From positions 2,108,001 through 2,172,000 of the forward strand of contig NZ_CP028901.1 in the NCBI RefSeq assembly GCF_003058465.1: DNA of 64,000 nucleotides, read 5' to 3'. A program made the position numbers and the translations under genes. Below, piece by piece: positions 9,254-18,058 of this stretch. This stretch comes from Orrella marina (GTDB lineage: Bacteria > Pseudomonadota > Gammaproteobacteria > Burkholderiales > Burkholderiaceae_B). The notes beneath the pieces are model-generated. The model saw only the letters and a list, made by a program, of their open reading frames with translations. It was not told the origin of the DNA and searched no databases. Position 1 is the first letter of the stretch, and each line of letters begins with the position of its first letter.

Positions 9254-9767
9254 GCGAGGATGGGTACCAACCAGAGCAATAAGGGGGGAGTTGTGTGAGA
9301 GCAAAAGAAAGAAGACTTCATCGCTGAAGGAACGCTGCGGACAGACTGCCTGGATGTGTACAGAGAAGAATGAACCTACCAACGAGTCGACAGCAAGACT
9401 CGCCAATGGTACGCAAAATTTTGAGGGGCCCGCAGTTGCCCAGATTGCAGTCCCAATCATTTTATCTGGCGGTGAGTTTGGTTATCGCAGGACTGACTGA
9501 TATTCACCTATGAACTTAACTCATACCTGGTGTGCCGTCGATGGTTCCGAGGTCGGTAATCCTGTGTGCTGAAGTATCTCGGCATACACAAGAGAGCTGT
9601 TTAGTCGACTGGAATTCGAATGCTGGATCAGGTTATTCAGACTTTATTTTCGATCCATGCAAATAGCTACTCGGATGCTCTGGCCGTACACTCAATAAAG
9701 CCGCTCAAACAAGGCCTCTCGAGCCGGCAGACGACTTGGAAGATGATAACGCGCGCGCCTGGTTGCG
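9254..9767. other. Stretch without a convincing gene
   Basis: About 500 bp between the frameshifted gene and the group II intron. The only item noted is a 47-codon frame at 9370-9513 (+) with one hydrophobic segment near its end (FYLAVSLVIAGL). It has no recognisable family and may be a remnant. No RNA gene is seen. Confidence 0.3.
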
Positions 9768-11590
9768 GTAGGGACATCGGTTTCCCGATGCCCCCCGCAC
9801 AGATCCGTACGTGCGGAACTACCGCATACGGCTCCTACCTCGGGTATGACGCATAGAAGCGCTCTTCAGGATAAGGGTGCAATTTGCGCGGGCCAGGGAG
9901 GTACCGAGCAACCAGGCGGAGGAACCGATCCCACGGCAGCCGATGACGTTGGCTTCTTCGTTTGAGGGCGTGCCGCCAGGCGCGGCAGACCTCGGAACGG
10001 AAGCTACCCAAACGGTACAGGTTTGTGGGAACCGCATAGTAAGCAAAGTAGCCTTGCACAACCGTGCGTAGCCACTTTCCGACAACAGGCACTGGATGGT
10101 GCCTGCGACGCATCAGCTCCAGCCTAATGGCCTCAAGCGTCGCTCGCATGCGCTTTTTGACAGTCAAGCGGATCACATTAAATTGCCCGCCTCGACCTAC
10201 GCCGCAACAGTGCGTGAATCCCAGAAAGTCAAACGTTTCAGGCTTACCAGCCCCGCGCCGCCTCCGATTCGAAGCAGCAAAGCGCCCAAACTCGATCAAC
10301 CTCGTTTTAGAAGTATTCAAGGTCAGTCCAAATTTGTGCATTCTCGCCTGCATATCCTCGAGGAAGCGCTGAGCATCCTGTTCTTTCTGGAATCCAAACA
10401 CGCTGTCATCAGCGTAGCGTACGACAATCATCGCGCCACGGGCATGCCGCTGCCGCCATTGCCGAGTCCATAGATCGAGAACGTAATGCAAGTAAATGTT
10501 AGCAAGCAACGGTGATATGACAGCCCCCTGAGGGGTGCCCTTGTGTGCCGCCATCCTGCACCCATCCTCAATCACACCCGCTTTGAGCCATTTGCAGATC
10601 AAACGTAACAGCCGTTTGTCGGCAATTCGGTGTTTCAGAAACTTGAGCATCCAGTCGTGATCGATCTCGTCGAAGAAAGACTGTATGTCTGCATCCAGTA
10701 TCCAATTCACATGTCGGCTCTTGATCCCGACTGTGAGAGCATCGAGCGCATCGTGCTGACCCCGTCCCAGTCGAAACCCATACGAGAATCCGAGAAAGTC
10801 CTCTTCGTAGATCATGCTCAGTACGGTCGAAACCGCCTGTTGCACAATCTTGTCCTCCAGAGAGGCAATCCCGAGTGGACGTTGCCTTCCATCGGCTTTG
10901 GGTATGTAAACCCGCCGTGATGGACGGCAGCGGTATGCACCCGTGTTTACAGCCCGGTGCAACCGATTCAACCGCTCGGTCAGGTCTTGCTCGTAGTCTC
11001 GCCACGTCACGCCATCCACGCCCACCGCCGCATCACGGCGAAGAGCGTAAAAGCTCTCTCGCAGCAATTGCGGGGTCACATGATGTAGCAGTGCCGTGAA
11101 CTGCACGTTCTTATCCTTACGTGCCAACTTGCGTATACCTTCAAGCGCCATCGACGCGTCATAGTCCCGGCTCTGTGTCCGGCACGCGGGGTGCTTGTCG
11201 GCATTTCCCTTGGTTACGCCCCTTCCCTCCATCCGCTCCGCAGAGCAGCCCATGGGCCGATCCTTGTTCGCGAGTTTCCTCGGTACTATGGACGTATCCG
11301 ACTTCTCGTCTGCGTTAATAACAGGGTTATGACTCATGGTCTTTCCTGTTCTGCCAAGTCAAGCCAGGCACAGACGAGACCTCCCAGTTTCCGTGCATGG
11401 AACTTCCCAGCGTGCGCAGGGTCTCCGACCGCGCGGGGTCAGGCCATGACAGGCGACATACGCCATAGCCCGTATTGCCTTCTGCTTCGCTTAACAGCAT
11501 CGGCCCCCCGGAATCCTGATTTCGCGGCTCAATGGCTGGCCCGCTGGTTTCCCCTGTCAACGCTTCGCGCGACACCTCGCGATACCGCAC
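9768..11590 (-). mobile_element. Group II intron 1, with reverse transcriptase
   Basis: On the minus strand the proposed 5' end is GTGCGG at 11590 (GUGYG consensus) and the 3' end is about CCCTAC at 9768. A domain V-like helix is visible just after the maturase stop (GAGCCGTATGCGG ... CCGCACGTACGG, about 9790-9835). A domain VI-like hairpin follows (GGGCATCGG gaaa CCGATGTCCC). Length is about 1.8 kb. The maturase gene occupies domain IV. The ends are inferred from consensus and could be off by a few bases. It lies 84 bp from an IS66. Confidence 0.75.
9835..11337 (-). CDS. ltrA: Group II intron reverse transcriptase/maturase
   Basis: The RT has the blocks VYIPKADGRQRPLGI, LDADIQSFFDEIDHDWML, HKGTPQGAVISPLLANIYLH and the catalytic YADD in VVRYADDSVFGF. 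These are followed by a group II intron maturase (X) region with LRTVVQGYFAYYAVP. No HNH endonuclease motif is evident. The 500-aa length is at the long end because of an about 60-residue N-terminal extension, so a downstream start is possible. It would assist splicing and retrohoming of the surrounding intron. Confidence 0.92.
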   Translation of the reverse strand: MSHNPVINADEKSDTSIVPRKLANKDRPMGCSAERMEGRGVTKGNADKHPACRTQSRDYDASMALEGIRKLARKDKNVQFTALLHHVTPQLLRESFYALRRDAAVGVDGVTWRDYEQDLTERLNRLHRAVNTGAYRCRPSRRVYIPKADGRQRPLGIASLEDKIVQQAVSTVLSMIYEEDFLGFSYGFRLGRGQHDALDALTVGIKSRHVNWILDADIQSFFDEIDHDWMLKFLKHRIADKRLLRLICKWLKAGVIEDGCRMAAHKGTPQGAVISPLLANIYLHYVLDLWTRQWRQRHARGAMIVVRYADDSVFGFQKEQDAQRFLEDMQARMHKFGLTLNTSKTRLIEFGRFAASNRRRRGAGKPETFDFLGFTHCCGVGRGGQFNVIRLTVKKRMRATLEAIRLELMRRRHHPVPVVGKWLRTVVQGYFAYYAVPTNLYRLGSFRSEVCRAWRHALKRRSQRHRLPWDRFLRLVARYLPGPRKLHPYPEERFYASYPR

Positions 11591-11711
11591 GCATGACTCG
11601 GGGTCTGATTGATTCGCCATTTCTTATCAGTATCAAACTTTCATTGACTATTCCATGCCAGCAATACTGGCGCACTAAGCGGGTGGCAAACCCCATATTG
11701 AACTCATTTGA

Positions 11712-13283
11712 TCAGGATTGTGCTTGCGGTTTCCAGTTCTGAGGCAATAGCTCCTGGATCCGCTTGTTCGGATGAGTCGGTAGTCGTGTCAGCACATCGA
11801 TCATATAGGCGTACGGATCAAGGCCATTGAGTTTGGCCGACTGGACCAGACTCATGATCGCGGCGGCACGCTTGCCGGCCCGGGTTGATCCCATAAACAT
11901 CCAGTTCGATCGGCCAGTTGCAACCGGCCTAATTCTGGTCTCGAGATGGTTGTTATCAATCGGCAGACGACCGTCGTCTACATAGCGTGTGAGCGCATCC
12001 CAACGCTTGATGCTGTAGTCCAGTGCGCGTGCGAGTGCCGTACCATGGGTCGCTTTGATGCGTTGCAATGCCAGCCAGGCGCGCATCTTTCGAAGAATGG
12101 GTTTGACTTTCTGCTGGCGTATTCGCCACCGATCCTCGGGTGTCATGTCCCGGGCTTCATACTCCACATCATAGAGAAACCCGATCATCACGAGTGCCTG
12201 ATGGGCGATTTCACTCTTGTTCGCCTCGTACAGATCGTTAAAGCGGCGTCGAGCATGGGCAAGGCAACCAATTTCGATGATCGCTTTATCATCACCGAAC
12301 AGGTTCTGATACCCGCTGTAGTAATCGCACACCAGGCGACCCTTCCAGTCTTTGAGAAATGTCTTCGCGTTCTCGCCAGAGCGATTCTCCGAGAACTCGT
12401 AAATCACCGCCTGCATGGGCTCGAAGCGACCACTGGCGTAGGCTCACATATAGGCTTTGTGAGCCTTGCCCAAACCGGGTTTGAGCAACTTCACCGGTGT
12501 CTCATCGGCGTGTAGCACATCCTGGGCCAGAACCGCCTGCCTGAGCGCATCGACCAGCGGTTGCAGTCGCACACCGCAAATCCCCACCCACTCGGACAGT
12601 GTCGAGCGAGGGATCGCCAGACCCGCTCGGCCGTAGATCTGCTCCAGGCGATACAGCGGCAGATGATCCGCAAACTTGGAGATCAGCAGATGCGCCAGCA
12701 GTGAAGGCGTGGCATAGCCTTTGTCGATGACCTGCGCCGGAACGGGCTCCTGGGTGATTGACTCGCAATGGGCACAGGCCCATTTGCCACGAATGTGACG
12801 TTCCACTGTGAACACACCCGGCGAGTAGTGCAGCTTCTCGCTGACGTCCTGGCCGATGCGCTTCAAGGCGCAGCCACAGCCGCACATTGCATTCTCAGGC
12901 TCATGAAAGATGTCGGTGCGCGGCAGCTCCGGCGGCAAGGGGTTGCGTTTGGGTTGCGAGCGCATCTTGTCCGAGTCCTTGTCCTCTGGCTTGACCAGCT
13001 CCTCGAGCTCGGTCTGCATGGCCGCCAGATCGGCATCGAGCGTTTCTTCAAACAGCGAACCTTGCACACCCTTGAGTTGCTCGCTGCGCTTGTCAAAGCG
13101 CCAACGTCGGTGCAAGGCAATCTCGTGTGTGAGCTGTGCGATCTTGAGCTCTTTGTCCTTGATCTCGCGCTCACGCTCGTCAAGTGTCTTGCTTTGCGCG
13201 CCCACTGTCTGCAGAAGCTGACGCGCCAGGCTTCGCAAAGCCTGGGCATCCATGTTCTCGAGAGCGGTCGTGTCGATGATCAT
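11712..13283 (-). pseudogene. tnpC: IS66 transposase TnpC with internal stop
   Basis: The DDE-type transposase of IS66 element A is split by an in-frame TGA at 12444-12446. The frame reads KAHKAYM-stop-AYASGRFEP, where family members have Trp (YMWAYASG), so a TGG to TGA change explains it. The N-terminal part holds a leucine-rich coiled region and the zinc-binding CGCGCALKRIGQ motif. The C-terminal part holds DYYSGYQNL, CLAHARRRF and DNNHLETRIRP. Without readthrough the element cannot transpose by itself. Confidence 0.88.
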
Positions 13284-13381
13284 GAAAGGCAGTATGACAT
13301 GCTCTCAAGTCGACCGGAATTGGAGCATTTACCAATTGATTTATATAGAGAAATTGGATCAGAATGTGACCCGTAATCTCC

Positions 13382-13717
13382 TCATGCAGCGGCCACCATC
13401 GTCCGTCTTGAAACCCGTTGCCAGGGCAGCCCAAGCACCAGCGCTTCGAACTGACTTTCGGTCATTTCCAGCCGAGTTCCCGACCCATTTGTCTGCCAGC
13501 GAAAGGCCCCTTCATAGAGCTGACGGGTCATCAGCCACAGCCCGAACTCGTCACTGACGAGCACCTTGATCCGCGTGCCGCGTCGATTGGTAAAAAGGTA
13601 AGCGTGGTTGGCCTGGGCAGAACCGAACACGGACACCACCTTGCCCAGCATGGTCTGCATGCCTGCACGCATGTCAATCGGTTCGGTCGCAAGCCAGTAC
13701 TGTTCGATTGGAATCAT
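13382..13717 (-). CDS. tnpB: IS66 accessory protein TnpB
   Basis: IS66 Orf2-like protein of about 111 aa beginning MIPIEQYWLATEPIDMRAGM and containing the family core GSAQANHAYLFTNRRGTRIKVL. The start at 13717 overlaps the tnpA stop, the usual translationally coupled arrangement in IS66. It is required for transposition in the family, though its biochemical role is not established. Confidence 0.88.
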   Translation of the reverse strand: MIPIEQYWLATEPIDMRAGMQTMLGKVVSVFGSAQANHAYLFTNRRGTRIKVLVSDEFGLWLMTRQLYEGAFRWQTNGSGTRLEMTESQFEALVLGLPWQRVSRRTMVAAA

Positions 13718-14106
13718 TGCAGCCACTCCCGCAGAAAGCGTGCACACTGATCCGCGGCGCTCATGGGCCACTCCACACAGATATCACGATCGCCGCGCGA
13801 GCAGGTGATGCGGAAATGTTCTGATGCGCCGGATCGGGCAGGCGAACTTGCAGGGCGCCGCTCTGGCGCGGGTGCCCAGGCGACAAACTTCGGTTCATCA
13901 GGTTGCGGGTGCCGACGGTGTCCGAGTAACCATCGACCCACCAGATCCCGTCGCAGTCCATAGCGCTGAGCCACGTCTCGCGTGGTCGCACCCGGCGCCA
14001 GGCAGGCCTGGATGACTTCGGACTTGAACTGAGCACTGTATCGACGTCGGGAACGCGGGACGGCTGCCTTGTGTGGGGTGGATTCTGGGGTGTCAATCAT
14101 TTGCAT
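13714..14106 (-). CDS. tnpA: IS66 accessory protein TnpA (HTH)
   Basis: A 130-aa protein with an N-terminal helix-turn-helix of the IS66 Orf1/IS3 OrfA type (RRRYSAQFKSEVIQACL ... TTRDVAQRYGLRRDLVGRWL). It is the first gene of IS66 element A and is coupled to tnpB by overlap. Confidence 0.85.
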   Translation of the reverse strand: MQMIDTPESTPHKAAVPRSRRRYSAQFKSEVIQACLAPGATTRDVAQRYGLRRDLVGRWLLGHRRHPQPDEPKFVAWAPAPERRPASSPARSGASEHFRITCSRGDRDICVEWPMSAADQCARFLREWLQ

Positions 14107-14183
14107 GTCCTCGAAAGAAAATCATGCGGACATGATCGTCAATCCGGATCACACGCTCAAGATGGGGTTCGGCAGTCGCTTAC

Positions 14184-14622
14184 TTTCTTCCGAGTACCCA
14201 AGCTCAACCAAAGCACGCCGTTGGCCCTCTGAATCTCCCTTATGCTTACGGATCATCTGGTTGATCTTCTTCATATGCTCCTGATGCGCTGTGAGTTGCT
14301 CTACCTGGCGCATGAGTTTTGCTATTGCATCCGGGTCATCGCTGGATACTCCCCCATCGCCTACAGCAGCCGCCTTCTTCACATAATGGTCAGCCTTCTT
14401 TTGCAGATCAAAGGCTTTGCCGTACGTGTTATGGATCCGCTGCCGGTAATTGCGGTCTCGGCCTTCGCTATGGTGGCCAACTAGGATCGGCTGTCCGAAC
14501 GGAATCGCTTCACCCATTTGCTTTGCGCGGTCATAGGTGGTTGCCGCCTGTGCCTCGGCCTGCACTGCCCTGGCCTCTAGCCTGGCCTTACGATCTGCCT
14601 GCTTTGCTTCGTAGTGGTTCAT
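14184..14622 (-). pseudogene. DUF3560 domain protein, C-terminally truncated by IS66
   Basis: The frame starts MNHYEAKQADRKARL (GGAAAGCG ribosome site 8 nt upstream). It carries the DUF3560 core IPFGQPILVGHHSEGRDRNY and the later VSSDDPDAIAKL. DUF3560 proteins are common in ICEs and plasmids and have no firm function. After about 146 residues the frame runs into the IS66 end at 14183, which supplies a foreign tail and stop. It shares its leader with the RadC gene upstream. Confidence 0.8.
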
Positions 14623-14644
14623 GTCGCTTTCCTTCAAAAAGTGC

Positions 14645-15003
14645 GCAGTGGCGCGGTTGTGATGTCATTGCTGACCGGGCCTGAAGATTCTTGAGCCCGT
14701 TTGTAGGTTTTTGCTGCCTGGTTGTGTGTTGGTTCCATCGCGTTTTGCCGCCAGTCCTGTGAGTTCCATCGCCCTTGCCGTGCTGAATCAGGCAGTGACT
14801 AGCGGAAAGGGGGAAGATTTGTAAAAGTCGCGTAGCGGGTTTTATGAACACCCCCTTGAAGCGCCGGAACGTAGTGATACAGTCGGCGTTTTAGGGCGAT
14901 GGAACCCTCAGGACCAGGCTTGCGGTGTCACCACACACAACCCGGCAGCAGCCCGCGCGGTGAGCGCCACCATCACCGAGGCGGTGATCTAAATTGAAGG
15001 CAG
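14645..15003 (-). ncRNA. Duplicated structured leader, copy 1 (candidate radC RNA motif)
   Basis: The region upstream of the DUF3560 gene shares many blocks, in order, with 15725-16112 upstream of RadC. On the minus strand these include TTCAGCACGGCAAGG, GAACTCAC, AAAACCTAC, GAATCTTC, GGCCCGGTCAGCA and CTTTTGAAGGAA. More distal blocks around CAGTCGGCG and CCCGCGCGG also match. Both copies stand directly before an ICE-type gene. A conserved 5' UTR RNA called the radC motif is known upstream of such genes, and this is a candidate by position and repetition only; the structure was not computed. Confidence 0.5.
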
Positions 15004-15042
15004 TTACGCAGCTGTATCCAGCTTGCGCCAGCAAGCCGCTAC

Positions 15043-15076
15043 GCCCATCCCGGTACACAGGGATGGGCTGCTTTTG
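15043..15076 (+). terminator. Strong hairpin between RadC and DUF3560 genes
   Basis: A perfect 9-bp stem GCCCATCCC / GGGATGGGC has an 8-nt loop, followed on the plus strand by TGCTTTTG. It fits a weak intrinsic terminator on the plus strand. On the minus strand, where both flanking genes lie, no T-run follows, so there it may act as a processing or attenuation site. Apart from this the 15004-15187 gap shows nothing. Confidence 0.45.
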
Positions 15077-15187
15077 TTGAGAAGGAAGAAAGAGGAAAAC
15101 TACTTGGGCGACAGCACAAGTCCAATCTGCGCCGCAGCACGCGGCGTCTACCTGTACAGGCGGGCTCACACCCGCCCTGCTCCAGGC

Positions 15188-15721
15188 TTACACCTGACCT
15201 CGTTCCGCTAACGAAGTGGTGTTCTGCCCGGTCACGATGATGTGATCCAACAAACGAACATCAACCAGCGCCAAAGCATGTTTTAAGTGCCGCGTCAGTG
15301 CCAGATCGGCCTCGCTGGGCTCAGGTATGCCGCTCGGGTGGTTATGCGACATGATGATTGCAGCCGCATCCAGGCGAAGCGCCGTTTTCACGATCTCACG
15401 AGGGTATACGCTGGCCTGCGTCAACGTTCCGTGACTCATTTCCATGTAACGGATCACCTTAAACTGGCTGTTCAGATACAGCACAGCGGCAACTTCATGC
15501 CCCATGCCCGACAATTTGGCCTGAAAATACCGTTTGACGGCATTAGGGTTCCCCATGTCAGCCCGATCACCGATCAAGCTTTCGGCTGCAATCCGCGCGG
15601 CAGCCAGCACGTGCGAATCGGTCGCGGCATGATATCGGCCTGACGGGCTACGCACATAAAGCGTCTGCCCTGCGTTCATGTTATCATAGCCCAAAGCCGC
15701 ATTGAGGTTAACGTGTTCCAT
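15188..15721 (-). CDS. RadC/JAB-domain protein (mobile-element type)
   Basis: A 177-aa protein with the JAMM/MPN+ metal site: MSHNHPSGIPEPSEADLALT (HxH...S...D) followed by LLDHIIVTG. The upstream AAVLYLNSQFKVIRY segment supplies the conserved Glu-containing region. Family members occur widely in ICEs, plasmids and prophages. The DNA-repair name is historical and the true role is unclear, possibly a deubiquitinase-like peptidase fold acting in element biology. It lacks the N-terminal HhH region of chromosomal RadC. Confidence 0.85.
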   Translation of the reverse strand: MEHVNLNAALGYDNMNAGQTLYVRSPSGRYHAATDSHVLAAARIAAESLIGDRADMGNPNAVKRYFQAKLSGMGHEVAAVLYLNSQFKVIRYMEMSHGTLTQASVYPREIVKTALRLDAAAIIMSHNHPSGIPEPSEADLALTRHLKHALALVDVRLLDHIIVTGQNTTSLAERGQV

Positions 15722-15724
15722 TTT

Positions 15725-16112
15725 CCTGTTCCTTCAAAAGCCGGTTGGTTTTCCTGCTGACCGGGGCCGAAGATTCCGAGCCTGATCGTAGGTTTTCGGC
15801 GTTCGCAGTAATACGGTTCCTGCGGGGTTGCCGCCGTTGCCGTGAGTTCGTCGCCTTGCCGTGCTGAACTGCTGGCCGGGGCTGATGAACAGGACCGTGG
15901 AATATATGGAGGGGACCCGCCTTGCGGGGAGGAAGCCGTTTATGCCGCGAAAGCCAGGGCAGCGGAAACGGATGGCGGTACAGTCGGCGTTTTGGGCGGC
16001 GCACTCATGGCGACGGGAATGACGGCCCGATATGCACTAATTGCAAATGCTGGCCCGCGCGGCGAGCGCAATCATCGCCCAATGGGCGATCTAATCGAAA
16101 TTGGTTTTAATG
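15725..16112 (-). ncRNA. Duplicated structured leader, copy 2 (candidate radC RNA motif)
   Basis: This is the partner of the copy at 14645-15003, placed directly upstream of the RadC start with the same blocks in the same order and similar spacing. The best-conserved part is the 170 bp nearest the gene, then a second patch around 15980-16090. It contains no convincing gene in any frame. Function as a cis-regulatory RNA is inferred. Confidence 0.5.
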
Positions 16113-16158
16113 GCTAGGTCCGTTAGCATGAACACGAAAGCTTTGGTCCCATAGCCGT

Positions 16159-16187
16159 TTGCGAGACCTATGCCAACCCGGTACAAT
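16159..16187 (+). promoter_or_regulatory. Sigma-70-type promoter
   Basis: TTGCGA at 16159-16164 and TACAAT at 16182-16187 are separated by exactly 17 bp. It would start transcription about 7 nt later, at or just before the GTG start of the small exported protein. It may also feed the ccm operon. Confidence 0.5.
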
Positions 16188-16194
16188 ATCGAGC

Positions 16195-16554
16195 GTGTTG
16201 AATAGACTTATCCTCATCGTGATGCTTGCTCTTGTCCCGCTCCAGGCGTCCTGGGCGGTTGTGAGCATGTATTGTGGGCCAGAACAGGTGGGCTGCATTG
16301 ACCCCTGTTATCCCACCAATCCGGAGCAACAAGTCTATTCAACCGATGTGGCGAAGCAATCAGCCCCAACATCCGGCATGCTGGATCACTATGAGCATTC
16401 ATGCCATGCTTCTCCTGCGTTCCTCATTTCCTCTTCACACGAAACTCCTCCCCCGCACGTTTCCAACTTGGCTGCCCCGTTTCCAGAGGCAACGCTAAGT
16501 TTGGGTATGCTCGCAGAGCGGCCCGATCGGCCCCAGTGGCTTTCTCTTGCCTAA
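16195..16554 (+). CDS. Small exported protein, CzcI-like
   Basis: About 119 aa. It begins with a hydrophobic signal sequence (LNRLILIVMLALVPLQASWAVV) followed by a Cys/His-containing stretch with CGPEQVGC, CYP and HYEHSCHAS. The signal sequence ending in PLQASWA and the YC...H pattern resemble the small periplasmic CzcI-like proteins found with metal-efflux genes. The frame is also open upstream to 16159, so the start is uncertain; GTG 16195 fits the signal peptide. It sits ahead of the ccm operon, and a metal-related role is inferred. Confidence 0.5.
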   Translation: MLNRLILIVMLALVPLQASWAVVSMYCGPEQVGCIDPCYPTNPEQQVYSTDVAKQSAPTSGMLDHYEHSCHASPAFLISSSHETPPPHVSNLAAPFPEATLSLGMLAERPDRPQWLSLA

Positions 16555-16603
16555 GCTGGCACGCCGCTAACTCAACTCATTTGCTTGATTGATCCCGCGT
16601 TCG

Positions 16604-16645
16604 GGGCGTGAAAGCGCACGCAGTTCACTGTGCGCGCCCTCTTCC
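16604..16645 (+). terminator. Possible terminator hairpin before ccmA
   Basis: A two-part stem, GGGCG / CGCCC outside and CGCAC / GTGCG inside, is followed by TCTTCC. It lies 50 bp after the CzcI-like stop and 110 bp before ccmA. The T-tract is poor, so it could attenuate rather than end transcription. Confidence 0.35.
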
Positions 16646-16757
16646 AGCCATCTCAAAATCGCCTAGCGCCAAATGTACTGGACTACCGGTCTTCTAGCGC
16701 CAGGCCTTCACCGACGTTGCCCAACATTTAAAGCTATTGCTGGAGCTGGGACCGATA

Positions 16758-17372
16758 GTGCTTGAAGCCATCAATCTCGACTGCGTGCGCGGAAAACGCC
16801 GCTTATTTCATAGCCTGAGCTTTGAGCTCGAAGCTGGCGCGAGCCTGTTCGTGCGAGGTCAGAACGGAAGCGGAAAAACAAGCCTGCTGCGTATATTGGC
16901 AGGACTCACCCCGCCTAGTGCTGGAACTGTCCGCTGGAAGGGTAATTCCCTTCAAAAGCAGACAGATGAGTGGCGACGTGACCTCTGTTATTACGGACAC
17001 CTCCTGGGCCTCAAAGATGACCTGACGGCAGCGGAGAATTTGGTTTACGCAACGGCGCTGGCTAACAAACCTATTAGCCATGCAGCGGTGCTGGAGGCCT
17101 TACATCAGAGTGGTTTGCAAGGTAGAGAACATCTGCCGGTGCGGACGCTGTCGCAAGGTCAGAAGCGTCGCGCAAGTCTGGCGAGACTGCTGTTACATCG
17201 GCGGCCTCTTTGGATACTCGATGAGCCTTTGACGGCACTGGACGACGAAGCTACCCAATGGGTACTCCGAATGATTTCGGATCACCTCAGAGACGGCGGC
17301 ATCGTGGTTTGGACCAGTCACCTGGACATGCCCTTGTCCGGCGCCACGCGTACCTTACGGATAAACCTATGA
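16758..17372 (+). CDS. ccmA: Haem exporter ATPase CcmA
   Basis: This is the ATP-binding subunit of the CcmABCD complex, which drives release of holo-CcmE during cytochrome c maturation. Walker A is RGQNGSGKTS, the signature is LSQGQKRRASLARL, and Walker B is LWILDEPLTALDDE, all typical of CcmA. A GTG start at 16758 is preferred, with TGGAG upstream; a TTG at 16737 is possible. It overlaps ccmB by 4 bp. It is the first gene of a gap-free ccm operon. Confidence 0.93.
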   Translation: MLEAINLDCVRGKRRLFHSLSFELEAGASLFVRGQNGSGKTSLLRILAGLTPPSAGTVRWKGNSLQKQTDEWRRDLCYYGHLLGLKDDLTAAENLVYATALANKPISHAAVLEALHQSGLQGREHLPVRTLSQGQKRRASLARLLLHRRPLWILDEPLTALDDEATQWVLRMISDHLRDGGIVVWTSHLDMPLSGATRTLRINL

Positions 17373-18052
17373 CCGACACATTCGGGTTGACTGCGCTTTC
17401 TGCAGTGATACGTCGGGACGTGCGCCTTGCCATGCGCCGTAAGGCCGATGCCTTAACGCCGCTTTTTTTCTTCGCCATCGTAGTGAGCTTGTTTCCCTTA
17501 GGCATCGGGCCAGAGCGCGACACGCTGCGCCAAATCGCCCCGGGGGTTCTGTGGGTCGCGGCGTTATTGGCAAGCATGCTTTCACTTAATCGCCTGTTCG
17601 AACAGGACTACGCCGATGGCACGCTAGAACAACTCGTACTCGCGGCGGCGCCACTTGGCCTTCTAGCGGTCGGTAAAGTGACTGCACACTGGTTGCTCTC
17701 TGGACTGCCCCTGGTGCTACTCGCGCCGCTATTGGCGTTGCAGTTCGATCTGCCGCTCACGTCGTTACTCACTTTGGCGGCGTCTCTGGCGATCGGTACC
17801 CCGGTACTCAGTCTAATCGGTGCGATTGGAGCAAGCCTAACTGTCGGCTTGCGCGGCGGCGGCGTCCTCGTGGCGCTATTAGTCCTACCGCTTTATGTGC
17901 CCGTGCTTATCTTCGGCGCGGGCGCAGTGGCCTCGGTGGCGGCGGGGTTGGGTGGCGAGTCGCATCTCTCATTATTGGCAGCGGGCCTGGTGCTCGCCGG
18001 TTTTTTTGCGCCGTGGGCCACTACCGTGGCACTGCGGATCGCGTTGGAATAG
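17369..18052 (+). CDS. ccmB: Haem exporter permease CcmB
   Basis: Integral membrane subunit of the CcmABCD complex, 227 aa, with about six hydrophobic helices. The N-terminal signature RRDVRLAMRRKADALTPLFF and the segment LFEQDYADGTLEQL are characteristic of CcmB. The ATG at 17369 overlaps the ccmA stop (ATGA), which fixes the start. Confidence 0.93.
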   Translation: MTDTFGLTALSAVIRRDVRLAMRRKADALTPLFFFAIVVSLFPLGIGPERDTLRQIAPGVLWVAALLASMLSLNRLFEQDYADGTLEQLVLAAAPLGLLAVGKVTAHWLLSGLPLVLLAPLLALQFDLPLTSLLTLAASLAIGTPVLSLIGAIGASLTVGLRGGGVLVALLVLPLYVPVLIFGAGAVASVAAGLGGESHLSLLAAGLVLAGFFAPWATTVALRIALE

Positions 18053-18058
18053 GCAGAA

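Larger units (their letters stand above)
11675..14183 (-). mobile_element. IS66-family element A (tnpC inactivated)
   Basis: It contains tnpA, tnpB and tnpC in the usual order on the minus strand. Terminal repeats are recognisable: on the left CTAAGCGGGTGGCAAACCCC, and reading inward from 14183 GTAAGCGACTGCCGAACCCC. GTAAGCG is the usual IS66 tip. The 8-bp flanks do not match, so no target duplication is seen. The right end truncates the DUF3560 gene. Both tnpA and tnpB look intact, while tnpC carries a premature stop. Confidence 0.88.

Noticed and set aside
11663..11673. AATACTGGCGC matches 6562-6572 at the tRNA-Arg end, possible second att site
   Set aside because: Only 11 bp, the first five bases lie outside the tRNA, and the IS66 end begins at 11675, so the rest cannot be tested; chance is quite possible.
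14184..14637. DUF3560 gene as a complete gene ending at 14149
   Set aside because: The last residues and the stop come from the IS66 end, so the gene is truncated.
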